Shown here: piece by piece, positions 17,257 to 26,730 of the stretch
How positions within the stretch are numbered: the stretch's first letter is position 1
How the letters are laid out: each line of letters begins with the position of its first letter
Assembly (NCBI GenBank): GCA_029259915.1
Contig: JAJDED010000025.1
Location: 35,812-99,811 of the forward strand
DNA from: Planctomycetota bacterium
GTDB taxonomy: Bacteria > Planctomycetota > Planctomycetia > Pirellulales > Lacipirellulaceae
Reading direction: 5' to 3'
DNA: 64,000 nucleotides
The notes under the pieces: model-generated
Seen by the model: only the letters and a program-made list of their open reading frames with translations
Told to the model about the DNA's origin: nothing
Databases searched by the model: none
Translations under genes and position numbers: made by a program

Positions 17257-18420
17257 ATGTTCTTCCGACTGCTCCCTTGGGAGTATGCAATCCGAAACCT
17301 TTTCCGTCGCCCGCTGCGAACGTGTTTGACGTTTGCGGGCCTGACGACCGTGATTGTATTAGTGTTCGTAGTTGTGGGGTTTATTCGTGGACTGGAGCGG
17401 TCACTTGCTGTGAGCGGCGACACACAGACAGCGATAATTTTCTCGTTGGGCATGGGCGAGAACCTCGAATACTCATCGATCCCCATGCGGACAAGCGATC
17501 TCGTTCCGGCCAGTGTCTCTGGAATACAGCAGCGGTTTGGCCAGAAGTACGTATCACCGGAATTGTATTTGGGCACGCAGGTCAGCGTCGGAAAATCTGA
17601 GCCCTCGATGGGGCTCGTCCGTGGAGTGACCCGATCGGCAACATTGGTCCGTCGTCAAGTTGAGATCGAAGTAGGCGGCTGGCCCAATGCTGGTGAAGTA
17701 TTGATAGGTCGCATGGCCACTTCAAAACTCGGAGCGACCGAGGCTGAAATGAGCGTCGGCAAATCGATCTCATTTGAGGGCCAAGTGTGGCGTGTCAGTG
17801 GAGTGTTCTCGGCAGGTGGATCTGCATTTGAATCTGAAGCTTGGTGTCGTCTCGATGACTTGCAACAGGCGATGAAGCGACAAGACCTTAGTATCGTTGC
17901 TGTGACACTCGCCCCCGGGAGTGACTTCGCAGAACTTGATCTCTTCTGCAAAGAGCGGCTGGACCTCGAACTGCAAACTACACGAGAGACCGACTACTAC
18001 GCGTCACTGCAGAAGGACTATGGCCCCGTGCGCTGGCTGTCGTGGTTGGTCGTACTACTTGTTTCCGGGGCCGGCGTGTTTGCCGGATTAAACACGATGT
18101 ACGGCTCCGTTTTAGGACGAATTCCGGAGCTCTCCATGCTACAGACCATCGGCTTTTTGCGACGTGCCGTCCTCGTGAGTCTGATCCAGGAGGGTGTTTT
18201 GATGGCAGCAGCGGCAAGCCTGTTGGCTGCGATGATTGCACTGGTTTTTGTGAACGGCGTTGCAGTGCGGTTCACGATGGGAGCGTTCTCGCTTCGCATC
18301 GACAGCATGGCTGTGTTGATCGGCTGCGGTGTTGGATTGTTGCTTGGACTGTTCGGCGCTATACCGCCTGCGATCCGAGCGTTACGAATGCCCATCGTCG
18401 ATGGGCTCAAAGCGGTATGA
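17257..18420 (+). CDS. FtsX/MacB-type ABC transporter permease (first of two)
   Basis: 387 aa. The N-terminal [20 protein letters not shown] is the hallmark of MacB/FtsX permeases, followed by a first membrane segment (about 28-48), a large periplasmic domain (about 55-260), and three more segments near 265-285, 310-335 and 350-370. It shares architecture with the second permease at 21383 and with the intervening ATPase and HlyD-type adaptor genes. Such sets drive export of small molecules, peptides or lipoproteins, often through an adaptor to the outer membrane. Two distinct FtsX permeases suggest a heterodimeric channel. Confidence 0.88.
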   Translation: MFFRLLPWEYAIRNLFRRPLRTCLTFAGLTTVIVLVFVVVGFIRGLERSLAVSGDTQTAIIFSLGMGENLEYSSIPMRTSDLVPASVSGIQQRFGQKYVSPELYLGTQVSVGKSEPSMGLVRGVTRSATLVRRQVEIEVGGWPNAGEVLIGRMATSKLGATEAEMSVGKSISFEGQVWRVSGVFSAGGSAFESEAWCRLDDLQQAMKRQDLSIVAVTLAPGSDFAELDLFCKERLDLELQTTRETDYYASLQKDYGPVRWLSWLVVLLVSGAGVFAGLNTMYGSVLGRIPELSMLQTIGFLRRAVLVSLIQEGVLMAAAASLLAAMIALVFVNGVAVRFTMGAFSLRIDSMAVLIGCGVGLLLGLFGAIPPAIRALRMPIVDGLKAV

Positions 18421-18468
18421 AGCCAACCTCAGTCACTTGTCGTGACTGACTCAACAAAGGAGATGAAA

Positions 18469-19008
18469 ATGAAGAAATATGTTGCCCATGTAATTTGTTT
18501 CGCACTGACGGGTCTACTGGTCGGATGCTCGCAGGAGGGAGCCACAACCTCGGCACCGGAGCAGGCGAACTCAACGTCCACCGTGAACGGCTCGAAGTTC
18601 CTGCTTACCGCCCAACCTGACGCAGCGGTGGACGTCATCAAAGTGCGCGAAGCTGCTAGCGACGGAGATGAAGTGGTCATCGTGGGGCGCATCGGTGGCA
18701 GTGAGAATCCGTGGATTGATGGTCGGGCGGCGTTCTCCATCGTCGATGGTTCGATCAAAGCGTGCAGCGATATCCCGGGCGACAATTGTCCTAAGCCGTG
18801 GGATTACTGTTGCGAGACTGCCCAGCTCCCGACTTCGACAGCACTCGTGAAAGTCGTCGATAAGCGCGGCGACATTGTCACAGTTGACGCCCGTGAGTTG
18901 CTGGGAGTCACAGAACTTTCCACTGTCATCGTTAAAGGAAAAGCCCAGCGTGACGAGGCAGGCAACCTCACAGTCCTCGCCAGCGGTGTGTACGTGAAGA
19001 AGAAATGA
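18469..19008 (+). CDS. Lipoprotein of unknown function in the efflux operon
   Basis: 179 aa from ATG 18469, six bases after AAGGAG; earlier starts at 18442 and 18463 are less well placed. The signal peptide ends in LVGC (Cys at about residue 20), a standard lipobox. The mature protein has a beta-rich, OB-fold-like pattern (DEVVIVGRIGG, then FSIVDGSIKACSD) with a conserved-looking cysteine group, C-x5-7-C then CC, in the KACSDIPGDNCPKPWDYCC region. It lies between permease and adaptor genes, so it probably acts in the periplasm with the transporter. Confidence 0.7.
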   Translation: MKKYVAHVICFALTGLLVGCSQEGATTSAPEQANSTSTVNGSKFLLTAQPDAAVDVIKVREAASDGDEVVIVGRIGGSENPWIDGRAAFSIVDGSIKACSDIPGDNCPKPWDYCCETAQLPTSTALVKVVDKRGDIVTVDARELLGVTELSTVIVKGKAQRDEAGNLTVLASGVYVKKK

Positions 19009-19016
19009 AGTGAATC

Positions 19017-20636
19017 ATGAGCAACGACGTTGATCTGAGAGAGTTGGCTTACGACCGCGACGATCCGAGAGAAACGATGATCCGGCCTCGAAGGCATGTG
19101 TTCACTCGTTATGTGCTTCCGCTAGTGTTAATTTTCGGATTCCTTGCGCTGGTGGCTTGGGCGTCACGAGGCCTCATTTTTCCACCTACGGCAGTAACTG
19201 TCGTCCCTGTTTTTTCGACGACGGCAGAAGTTCGCCAGGAAGGCACACCGCTGTTCAAAGCAGCGGGCTGGATTGAACCTCGACCAACTCCGGTGCGAGT
19301 CGCTGCCCTTGCGCCGGGAGTCGTTGAGAAGTTGTTGGTGGTGGAGGATCAACCAGTCACCGCGGGCGAGGCCGTAGCGCAACTAGTCAAAATAGATGCG
19401 AAACTCGTACATGACAGGAAACTTGCCGACCTCGAACTTCGCCGAGCGGAACTCGATGAAGCCAAGGCTTCACTCACAGCAGCGGAGGCGCGTTTTCGAG
19501 AACCAGTCCACCTTGAAGCCTCTCTTGGCGAAGCCGAAGCATTGTTTGCTAAGATCGAAACAGAATTGAAGCACCTGCCGTTTCAGATTCGCCGTGCGGA
19601 ATCAGATTATGAAGCAGCGAAGAGAGTCTACAACGGAAAGCTATCTGTGAAGGACGTTGTCGCCGGAGTTGAGGTTGATGTCGCCAAGAGCAAGGCCGAC
19701 GCTGCCAAAGCACTGCTAGACGGACTACGCAGTCGTTCCGAGTCACTCAAGAGCGAACAGGCTGCGCTTTCCCACCGTCGGGACGCACTTCAAACACAAC
19801 TTGAGCTAAGGGTTGACGAGACAAGAGCAAGAGATCAAGCGAAGGCAAAAGTCAAAGCAGCAACCGCTCGCATCGCACAGGCTGGAGTTGTCGTCGCTGA
19901 AGCGAAGTTGCAGTTGGACCGGATGACGGTGGTCTCACCGATTGACGGTCGTGTCTTCCGTCTGATTGCGCACCCGGGCGCACGCCTGGGCAGCGACATG
20001 ATGCAGATGACAGGGTATGACGGTAGTACGGTGGTCACACTTTACTGCCCTGACATGTTGCAGATCCGAGTCGATGTGCGTTTTGAGGACATTCCAAAAG
20101 TTAGCCTCAAACAACCCGTTGAGATCGACAACCCGGTCCTATCGTCGCCCTTGAGAGGTTCAGTGCTCTTCATTAGCTCCGAAGCCGACATTCAGAAAAA
20201 CACTCTGCAAGTCAAGGTGGAGATTCCTGATCCACCGCCCGTGTTCAAACCGGAAATGCTTGTGGATGTAACATTCCTCGCACCAAGGCAACCGGAACGC
20301 CCAACCGAGCCGACACAGGAAGTCAAGCTCTATGTCCTCCAACAACTCATCTGGCAGGGTAACAGTGGTTCGTTTGTTTGGCTGGCTGATCAATCGGACG
20401 GGATTGCCCGCAAGACCGTAGTTGAGACCGGAGCTGTTGGCTCCAACGGCCTCGTCGAAATCACGAGGGGCTTGACCGTTTCCAGCCGAATCATTTCTGG
20501 CGGAAGCGATAGCTTGCAGGACGGCGACCGGATCACGGTTACCAACGAGGATCCTTCGCTTGGCACGAGCAATGCACATCCGCAAAGCGGTTGGCCAGGC
20601 GCGCCGAACCGACTGCCCAATGGAGATAACCAGTAA
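19017..20636 (+). CDS. HlyD/MacA-type periplasmic adaptor (membrane fusion protein)
   Basis: 539 aa, ATG 19017, eight bases after the lipoprotein's stop. One membrane segment at about 30-52, then a lipoyl/barrel region split around a long coiled coil (about 125-290, rich in Ala, Glu, Lys, Arg), then the second half-lipoyl motif [12 protein letters not shown] near 305 and a beta-barrel C-terminus. The tail after 490 is polar and disordered. It would bridge the inner-membrane ABC transporter and an outer-membrane component, which is not encoded in this operon. Its stop overlaps the ATPase start (TAATG). Confidence 0.87.
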   Translation: MSNDVDLRELAYDRDDPRETMIRPRRHVFTRYVLPLVLIFGFLALVAWASRGLIFPPTAVTVVPVFSTTAEVRQEGTPLFKAAGWIEPRPTPVRVAALAPGVVEKLLVVEDQPVTAGEAVAQLVKIDAKLVHDRKLADLELRRAELDEAKASLTAAEARFREPVHLEASLGEAEALFAKIETELKHLPFQIRRAESDYEAAKRVYNGKLSVKDVVAGVEVDVAKSKADAAKALLDGLRSRSESLKSEQAALSHRRDALQTQLELRVDETRARDQAKAKVKAATARIAQAGVVVAEAKLQLDRMTVVSPIDGRVFRLIAHPGARLGSDMMQMTGYDGSTVVTLYCPDMLQIRVDVRFEDIPKVSLKQPVEIDNPVLSSPLRGSVLFISSEADIQKNTLQVKVEIPDPPPVFKPEMLVDVTFLAPRQPERPTEPTQEVKLYVLQQLIWQGNSGSFVWLADQSDGIARKTVVETGAVGSNGLVEITRGLTVSSRIISGGSDSLQDGDRITVTNEDPSLGTSNAHPQSGWPGAPNRLPNGDNQ

Positions 20637-21364
20637 TGGCGCTCATCGAAATCAAGAATGTCACGAAGCGATACCATAAAGGTGACGAAACGATTACACC
20701 GCTAGACGCCGTGTCGCTGAACATCCAACAAGGTGAATTTCTCTCGTTGATGGGAGCCAGTGGCACGGGCAAGTCCACGTTGTTGAATCTGATTGCGAGT
20801 ATCGACAAACCCGACAGTGGCAGTATTGTGATCGACGGCATCGACATCACACGGCTTTCCCGCACCAACCTAGCGAATTGGAGAGCAGCCAATCTGGGCT
20901 ATATCTTTCAGACGCACAATCTCGTCCCCGTGTTGACGGCGTTCGAAAATATCGAGCTACCCCTGATGCTGTTGCCATTGTCTCGCAATGAACGTCGGAG
21001 ACGTATTGAGGTTGCTTTGAAGGCCGTCGATCTGCTCGATCGAGTCGACCATTATCCACGTCAAATGTCGGGCGGGCAGGAGCAGAGAGTTGGCATCGCA
21101 CGGGCCATCGTGGCTCATCCAAAAGTTGTAGTAGCCGACGAACCCACCGGTGATCTTGACCCCGACACATCTGATCAGATTCTCGGCTTGCTCAAGCGTC
21201 TGAACGAGCAACTGAATGTAACGTTGTTGATGGTGACCCATGATGCCAATGCCGCACAGATCGCTCACAAGCAGTTTCGACTCGATCACGGAAAGCTAGT
21301 ACAAACTGGCGGTGACGCCTTCGAGCCCACTATCATTTCCGATGCAGAGGAATCAGTTGGCTAG
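20636..21364 (+). CDS. MacB/LolD-type ABC transporter ATP-binding protein
   Basis: 242 aa. Walker A is GASGTGKST (about 38-46), the Q-loop lies in [11 protein letters not shown], the signature is MSGGQEQR, and Walker B with the catalytic Glu is [12 protein letters not shown], followed by the H-loop VTHD. Size and motifs match the stand-alone ATPases that pair with FtsX-type permeases. It sits between the adaptor (one-base overlap) and the second permease (18-base gap). Confidence 0.93.
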   Translation: MALIEIKNVTKRYHKGDETITPLDAVSLNIQQGEFLSLMGASGTGKSTLLNLIASIDKPDSGSIVIDGIDITRLSRTNLANWRAANLGYIFQTHNLVPVLTAFENIELPLMLLPLSRNERRRRIEVALKAVDLLDRVDHYPRQMSGGQEQRVGIARAIVAHPKVVVADEPTGDLDPDTSDQILGLLKRLNEQLNVTLLMVTHDANAAQIAHKQFRLDHGKLVQTGGDAFEPTIISDAEESVG

Positions 21365-21382
21365 AAACCACGTTTCCGAATC

Positions 21383-22525
21383 ATGTTCAAGTTCCTTCCT
21401 TACACTTTGAAAACACTTTGGCGTCATCGCTCACGAACGATCCTGACCGTGAGTGGTTCCGCCGTAGCGTTATTCGTGTTCTGTTTTATCGGAGCTGTGC
21501 AGGAAGGCATGAACGACCTTCAGCGACGGCAAGCGGCCAAGGGGTCGCTGATCGCTTTTCAAGCAAACAAGTTTTGCCCCGCCACAAGTCATCTGCCGCA
21601 GGACTACGACCGACAGATCGCTCGGCTGGAGGGCGTACGTGAAGTGTTACCGGTGCAGGTCTTCACAAACAACTGCCGAGCGAGCCTCGATGTAGTTGTC
21701 TTCTACGGCGTTCCACCGCAGAAACTACGCAAGGCCCGCGACTTTGAACTCGTGTCAGGCAACTGGCCTGAATTCGAACAACATCAGGACGCCGCTGTGG
21801 TTGGCCGCGCCGTCGCGCGCCGTCGTGGCATCACTGTTGGCGATAAGTTCTCTATCGGCGACCTGAGCGTGAACGTCGCAGGGATTTACAGGAGCGAAGA
21901 TCCTGCTGAGGAGAACTACATCTATTCACATCTTGAATTTCTGCAACGAGGGAAAGGCATGAACCGGGTGGGTACGGTGACACAGTTGGAAGTGCTGCTC
22001 AATGAAGGCGTGGATCCCGTCGACAAATGCACACAGATCGACGACCTATTTCGGGGGGGGCCGGTTGAAACCAACACTCGGCCAAAAGGCGTCTTTCAAG
22101 CGAAGAGCCTGGGTGATCTGACTCAGCTGATCGGCATGGCCCACTATCTTGGCTACGCCTGCGTTGGCCTCGTGCTGGCACTCGTTGCAACCACGACTGT
22201 CATGTCCGTTGAAGACCGCATCAAAGAACACGCTGTCCTGCAAACCATTGGCTTCACTGGGCCGAGAGTTTTCCGACTCGTGATGGCCGAGAGCGTTCTG
22301 CTTAGCATTGCAGGTGGTACCATTGGAGTTGGATTCGCCGTGCTGGTGTTAAAAGTCACCAGCCTCTCAGTCGGTGCTGAGGCCGTCACAATTGCCTTTA
22401 CGCCATCGTTCCGGCTGGCAATCACCGGCCTGATCGTATCAGCAATTGCGGGGACACTGGCTGGAATCGCGCCTGCCATCCATGCTGCTCGAACGGAGAT
22501 TGTCCCAGCGCTTCGGCAGGCATAG
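21383..22525 (+). CDS. FtsX/MacB-type ABC transporter permease (second of two)
   Basis: 380 aa. It opens with [29 protein letters not shown] (first membrane segment about 18-38), then a periplasmic domain, then three C-terminal segments (about 252-275, 305-330, 345-368) ending [17 protein letters not shown]. This is the last gene of the efflux operon. The sequence right after its TAG stop is integrase-like DNA in the opposite orientation, so the operon's right edge coincides with a recombination junction. Confidence 0.88.
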   Translation: MFKFLPYTLKTLWRHRSRTILTVSGSAVALFVFCFIGAVQEGMNDLQRRQAAKGSLIAFQANKFCPATSHLPQDYDRQIARLEGVREVLPVQVFTNNCRASLDVVVFYGVPPQKLRKARDFELVSGNWPEFEQHQDAAVVGRAVARRRGITVGDKFSIGDLSVNVAGIYRSEDPAEENYIYSHLEFLQRGKGMNRVGTVTQLEVLLNEGVDPVDKCTQIDDLFRGGPVETNTRPKGVFQAKSLGDLTQLIGMAHYLGYACVGLVLALVATTTVMSVEDRIKEHAVLQTIGFTGPRVFRLVMAESVLLSIAGGTIGVGFAVLVLKVTSLSVGAEAVTIAFTPSFRLAITGLIVSAIAGTLAGIAPAIHAARTEIVPALRQA

Positions 22526-22729
22526 CTCGTTGATGGTAAGACGTTTGGCAGAATCTTCCCCAGAGACCGGGATGGGATCTGAGGCCATCAGCCGGGCAAT
22601 GTGCTGGCGATACTTTTCGCGGCTCTCTGGGCTGTTGTACTTGCCCAGATAAATGCGATGCCCGTGAATCTCGATCAGCGCCTGACCGATCGATCGATGG
22701 AGACGATACTTGGGTACATGAACGGACAT
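22520..22729 (-). pseudogene. 5' remnant of a planctomycete tyrosine-recombinase gene
   Basis: The first 70 codons read like the N-terminal arm of planctomycete phage-type integrases: MSVHVPKYRLHR, then IHGHRIYLGKYNSPESREKYRQHIARLM, and finally RLTINEL. Similarity stops abruptly where the reverse strand meets the end of the permease gene, and the rest of the integrase (catalytic domain) is absent. A good GGAG ribosome-binding site remains before ATG 22729. The open frame technically runs on to 22439 through permease sequence. It is a truncated mobile-element gene next to a tRNA, a classic integration spot. Confidence 0.7.
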
Positions 22730-22857
22730 AGCAGACAGCTCCTTCTCGCGGTTAAGGAGAATCGGGTAGTACTACCCGATTCATCGCGAAATAGCTGCCG
22801 CACTGCCGACCATCGGCAGGTATCCCAAAGTATTGGTTCGGCAAGACTTAGGTTTAG

Positions 22858-22931
22858 TGGGCGATACAAGACTCGAACTTGTGACCCCTAGCTTGTCGAG
22901 CTAGTGCTCTAACCAACTGAGCTAATCGCCC
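22858..22931 (-). tRNA. tRNA-Val (anticodon GAC)
   Basis: A 74-base cloverleaf: acceptor GGGCGAT/ATCGCCC, D-arm GCTC...GAGC, anticodon stem CTAGC/GCTAG around loop TCGACAA, variable GGGTC, T-arm ACAAG TTCGAGT CTTGT, discriminator A. The anticodon at loop positions 34-36 is GAC. Position 33, almost always T, reads C by this folding. CCA is not encoded. A truncated integrase gene lies on its 3' side. Confidence 0.88.
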
Positions 22932-23580
22932 CGGTGTTCGGCTTCCGACGGGTGGGTTGATTCTCGAAGTGGGAGAAAAAACCTGCCCGGCGAATTTGCC
23001 GCAGAATGCGAGAGTTTACCATTCTCTCCCGCATTGTGGTAGTGCCGAGCGCGGGCCATTTTCCTCTTCGGGTCCTGTTTTTCAGGGTTTCAAAGCCAGG
23101 TAAAAGTACTGGGGCGGGTGTTGGCAATTTGGCCGACCGCAGCTAGCAGTTTCCATCCCTAGGCCCAACCATCGAGGATCGGGTGCGGGAATCCTGCTTG
23201 CCAATATAGGCCTTCTTCGCTCTATTCAGCACTAGTGCTTTGACAGTATCTGAAAAAGAGCTTGTGACAAAGCACTCAGCTGTCCTCGGTAGGTCCGTTT
23301 TTTGTCGGGCCATTATTCAAACAAGGACTAGTTTCTTACCGGGTGGGCATGATCTATGAAAATTGGCAGGCAGGAAGTGATCGCTTTGAGCGAACTGGCC
23401 GTTTTCCTCGCCGCATGGATGGTCGCCATCCTTGCCACGATGGACGACTACCACGGACGCGTCGATCCAAAAGCTGGTACCGACATCGCCGCCACAAGCA
23501 GTTTTTCAAACTTTGACAGTGAATTGGAATAACGGGGAGTTGGAATAACAGGCAGCGCGTGGTGTGCATCCTAATCGGCG
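22932..23580. other. 649-base stretch between tRNA-Val and der, no firm gene
   Basis: It holds the inverted repeat at 23234-23276 (separate entry) and, at 23356-23526, a 56-codon plus-strand frame starting MKIGRQEVIALSEL with a weak hydrophobic segment but no good ribosome-binding site. Neither strand shows a recognisable gene. It may be degraded mobile-element DNA. Confidence 0.4.
23234..23276. repeat. Inverted repeat, possible mobile-element end or hairpin
   Basis: Arms AGTGCTTTG (23234-23242) and CAAAGCACT (23268-23276) are perfect complements with 25 bases between; the flanking CACTAG also contains a palindromic CTAG. It could be a transcription hairpin or the relic of a transposon end. 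No target duplication or transposase was found beside it. Confidence 0.4.
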
Positions 23581-24957
23581 CTACTCGCTCTGCGCAGCTT
23601 TGGTAGTGTTTGCCGTTATCTCATCGCGATCGTCGCTCTGTTGGCGTTTGCGCAGATAAAGCTTGATCGGCACTTCTTCAAAATGAAGCTGGTCGCGTAC
23701 TGACCCCAACACGTAACGCTGGTAGGGCCGGGAGAGAGCCGCGGGATCGTTGCAAAACAACACTAACGTGGGCGGCTGAATTCCAACCTGCGTGCCGTAG
23801 TAAATTTTGGGGCGACGGTTCTTATGCAGCGGTGGGGGCGTCTGGCGGATGGCATCGCGGAGCAAACGATTGAGCGGGCCAGTCGCTACACGCTGCCGAG
23901 ATTGCTTAAACAGCATTTGGCCATGGTTGAGCAACGCCTTCACGTTTTTGCCCTTCTCGCCAGTGATAAACGCGATCGGCGCAAAACGCATCGTCCGAAA
24001 AGTATCGTGCAGGTAGCGGACCCATTTTTCCGTCGGCATCGATTTGGCCATCAAGTCCCACTTGTTGACGACCAAAATACACGGCTTGTATTGCTGGCCG
24101 ATATAATCGCAAAGCTGTTTGTCGACTTTGCTAAGTCGTTGCGAAGCATCGAGAAACAAAAACACCACGTCCGCCCGACGAATGCTCCTTTGCGCGCGAT
24201 GGGTACCATAAAAATCGATAGCCGCCCCGCGGCTCTGCGGACGACGCAGCCCGGGCGTGTCGATCGCGATGAACGATTTGCCATCGAGCTCGAACCGCAC
24301 GTCCACACTGTCGCGCGTGGTGCCCGGTATTTCGCTCACGATCATCCGCTCGGCCTGAGCCATGGTATTCACAAAGGTGCTCTTGCCGACATTGCGTCGA
24401 CCGACGATCGCAACTTTCATCTCCGGCTCGGCATCGGAAGTGTCTTCGTCCTGATCGGCGGGAGGCAGTCGTTCGAGCACAAGATTGAGCAGCATGCCCC
24501 GATTTCGGTTTTGTTTGGTGCTGACGGGGATGATTTTCCCACGCCCCAGCCGATAGAAATCGGCGGCCTGATCGTCGAATTTTTTGTCGTCCGACTTGTT
24601 CGCCACACAAATCACCGGCACGTCGACATGGCGAAGCCGACGGGCAACCTCTTCGTCCAACGGCAGGAGCCCTTCGCGTGTGTCGACGACAAAAAGAATA
24701 ATTGACGCGGAATCAATGGCAACTTGGATCTGCTCCTCGATGTGCTGGGTAAGATTGTCCTCGTCGCGAATGCCGATGCCGCCTGTGTCGACCAGCTCGA
24801 AAAAACGATCCTCGTAGGCCATCAGATAATCGAGCCGATCGCGCGTCACTCCCGGGCGATCTTCGACAATCGCCAAGCGCAGCCCGGCAAGCCAATTGAG
24901 CAAGCTGCTCTTACCCACATTGGGGCGACCAACAATTACAACCTGAGGCACGGCCAT
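23581..24957 (-). CDS. der: Ribosome-assembly GTPase Der (EngA)
   Basis: 458 aa from ATG 24957 (AGGAG upstream; the TTG at 24960 is not needed). Two tandem GTPase domains: G1 motifs GRPNVGKS (about 8-15) and GRRNVGKS (about 180), G3 DTGG and DTPG, G4 NKSD and NKWD. A KH-like domain fills the last ~110 residues. Der acts in 50S subunit maturation in the cytoplasm. The basic, polar tail after residue 440 is typical. It stands alone on this strand. Confidence 0.96.
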   Translation of the reverse strand: MAVPQVVIVGRPNVGKSSLLNWLAGLRLAIVEDRPGVTRDRLDYLMAYEDRFFELVDTGGIGIRDEDNLTQHIEEQIQVAIDSASIILFVVDTREGLLPLDEEVARRLRHVDVPVICVANKSDDKKFDDQAADFYRLGRGKIIPVSTKQNRNRGMLLNLVLERLPPADQDEDTSDAEPEMKVAIVGRRNVGKSTFVNTMAQAERMIVSEIPGTTRDSVDVRFELDGKSFIAIDTPGLRRPQSRGAAIDFYGTHRAQRSIRRADVVFLFLDASQRLSKVDKQLCDYIGQQYKPCILVVNKWDLMAKSMPTEKWVRYLHDTFRTMRFAPIAFITGEKGKNVKALLNHGQMLFKQSRQRVATGPLNRLLRDAIRQTPPPLHKNRRPKIYYGTQVGIQPPTLVLFCNDPAALSRPYQRYVLGSVRDQLHFEEVPIKLYLRKRQQSDDRDEITANTTKAAQSE

Positions 24958-25282
24958 CAAGCACTCCTAAAGCAATAAGCGATAATCACAGAACCCTCTA
25001 TGATAATCGAGCGGCGCGGTCGTTGATAGTTACCAACTTCACACTTCTCGCGAACTCTGGGCCACCAAGCCCTTCCGTCCCCGAGGACAATCCGTACACT
25101 GAAGTTCCTCCAATGCAAGGTGGCACCCTTGTGCTGAGCGTTTGCCGTTTCCGCAGCCGTTTTCTTGAAGAAACGCAGGCAAACGAATCGTTGGTGGCGT
25201 AGTCCTCAGTTAAACGCACCCTGCTAACCTTTGGTTCGCCCAGCAATTCAAAAATAGGCAAATCCGCACATCAGTCGCACCT
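24958..25282. other. Divergent intergenic region between der and the UDG gene
   Basis: 325 bases with start-side flanks of two divergent genes, so promoters for both must lie here. TATGATAAT near 25000 is a possible -10-like element, but no confident -35 partner was recognised. No gene or repeat seen. Confidence 0.4.
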
Positions 25283-26074
25283 ATGCAAGACCAGCAAGCA
25301 GAAAAAATCGAGCGGGCAGCATTGCAAGCTTTGGAAAGCCTTGCAGCGGCGGGCGTACAGCAATTGCCAAAACCTTCGCCAGCCGCCTTGCGTTCGGTAA
25401 GCCGTCTTGCATCGCAATCCAGCGAAGCTGTGCCAATAGCTTCCGAGTCTGCAAACGAGCAGAAAGAGTTAGATTCTCCCATGGCCGAACTAAACGAAAC
25501 CGAAATTTCCGCCGCCCCGTCACTCGATGTGTTGCGCGACGAAGTCGCCCAATGCACGCTCTGCCAAGAGCTTGCATCCACCAGAGAGCAAACGGTGTTT
25601 GGCGTTGGGAATCCCCAGGCGCGGCTCTGTTTTTTAGGGGAGGCTCCAGGAGCGGAAGAAGACCGCCAGGGGGAGCCGTTCGTCGGCCGCGCGGGAAAGT
25701 TGCTCAACAAAATTCTCGAAGCTTGCGGACTGCAGCGCGAAGACGTTTACATCCTCAACGTGCTCAAATGCCGCCCCCCCGGCAATCGAAACCCAACTCC
25801 CGAGGAGTCGAAAAATTGCCGCCGTTTTTTCGATCGTCAAATCGAGTTGATCAATCCCGAATACATCTGCTGCCTGGGAGCCGTCGCCGCGCAAAACTTG
25901 TTAGCCACCACCGAAGCCATTGGCCGCCTGCGGGGAAAAGTCCACCAGTACCGCGGCGTGAAAGTCGTTTGCACCTATCACCCGGCCTATCTACTGCGCA
26001 ACCCTTCAGCCAAACGCCACACCTGGGACGACATGAAGCTACTAATGCGCGAAATGGGCACGCCGATCGAGTGA
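25283..26074 (+). CDS. Family-4 uracil-DNA glycosylase (Fe-S type)
   Basis: 263 aa. The first ~95 residues are a low-complexity Ala/Ser/Glu-rich extension; the enzyme domain follows. Motif A is [20 protein letters not shown], and motif B is HPAYLLRNP. Fe-S ligands are the CTLC pair before motif A and the two cysteines in [18 protein letters not shown]. The enzyme excises uracil from DNA at the start of base-excision repair. The length of the N-terminal extension is greater than in typical family-4 enzymes, but such extensions are common in planctomycetes. It has no operon partner. Confidence 0.92.
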   Translation: MQDQQAEKIERAALQALESLAAAGVQQLPKPSPAALRSVSRLASQSSEAVPIASESANEQKELDSPMAELNETEISAAPSLDVLRDEVAQCTLCQELASTREQTVFGVGNPQARLCFLGEAPGAEEDRQGEPFVGRAGKLLNKILEACGLQREDVYILNVLKCRPPGNRNPTPEESKNCRRFFDRQIELINPEYICCLGAVAAQNLLATTEAIGRLRGKVHQYRGVKVVCTYHPAYLLRNPSAKRHTWDDMKLLMREMGTPIE

Positions 26075-26148
26075 GCGCTGCAGCGTAAGAAGAGTCAGGG
26101 CTGCGAAGCCTCGAAGCTGGGCGTTTCAGAGTTGGCGTTCCCCAACTC

Positions 26149-26370
26149 CTATCCCACGAGCCGGGCGTGGGCGATTTCTTTGGGAGAGATAGGTCGCACC
26201 TGGTCGGTCCTGAGCGAGACGACGGCCAACGTCTCGCCTTCCAATGTCACAAATTCAACCTCAAAGCCCGCATTCCCATGCACAAGCACGACCGTCCCCA
26301 GATCGCCCTCGCTCAACCCGTGTTCTGGCAGGTCGATCATCAACACGATGCTATCTAGTTCCTTGATCAC
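26149..26370 (-). CDS. DUF4926 small protein
   Basis: 73 aa, a compact beta-barrel pattern: IKELDSIVLMIDLPEHGLSEGDLGTVV, then AGFEVEFVTLEGETLAVVSL. This matches the DUF4926 family, small proteins that typically follow a DUF6883 gene as here (10-base gap, same strand). The pairing resembles toxin-antitoxin organisation, but I know of no experimental proof. Family call is confident; function is unknown. Confidence 0.8.
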   Translation of the reverse strand: MIKELDSIVLMIDLPEHGLSEGDLGTVVLVHGNAGFEVEFVTLEGETLAVVSLRTDQVRPISPKEIAHARLVG

Positions 26371-26380
26371 AATCTCGCTC

Positions 26381-26728
26381 CTAATCGCTATAGGATTTAA
26401 TGGGATAGGCAGTCACAAAACGGGGGAAATCCTCTTCCGATCGGATAAACCACACAGTGCGAACCTCAGGTGAGCGGCCATCCGGCATCTCTATTATACC
26501 CTCAAGAACGTAACGTGTCCCGAAGGGAGAAGGTTCCTCCTTAGAGATTTCGTACTCCAGAGCATGCTGGCGTACAAGACCCTCGAAGTCCTGCCAGTTA
26601 TCTTGAGACAGACCAAATTGCGAGAAGAACTTGGCTTTATGTTGCCCATCTCTGTGGCTGGTCGACAGTAAATAATCAATGAGCTTTTCTCGGGGGACAA
26701 TCGCGTGTATTGCATTGGGAATTTTCAT
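26381..26728 (-). CDS. DUF6883 protein, partner of DUF4926
   Basis: 115 aa. The opening IPNAIHAIVPREKLIDYLLSTSHRDGQHKAKFF is typical of DUF6883, with the conserved H-x-x-G-x-x-K-A-x-F-F core, and the end GRSPEVRTVWFIRSEEDFPRFVTAYP contains the usual VxTVW and TAYP blocks. This alpha/beta fold also appears as a C-terminal domain in polymorphic-toxin-like proteins, so a nuclease-like or toxin role is conceivable but unproven. It lies two bases downstream of the potassium-channel gene's stop on the same strand. Confidence 0.75.
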   Translation of the reverse strand: MKIPNAIHAIVPREKLIDYLLSTSHRDGQHKAKFFSQFGLSQDNWQDFEGLVRQHALEYEISKEEPSPFGTRYVLEGIIEMPDGRSPEVRTVWFIRSEEDFPRFVTAYPIKSYSD

Positions 26729-26730
26729 AG

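Noticed and set aside
22601..22891. Plus-strand frame ending RYKTRTCDP
   Set aside because: Its end is simply the reverse strand of the tRNA-Val gene, and the rest is antisense to the integrase remnant.
23356..23526. 56-codon plus-strand frame with a weak hydrophobic part
   Set aside because: No convincing ribosome-binding site, no homology recognised, lies in degraded intergenic DNA; mentioned but not called as a gene.
23824..24705. 293-codon plus-strand frame antisense to der
   Set aside because: Shadow of the Der coding sequence, His/Arg-rich composition typical of a complementary frame.
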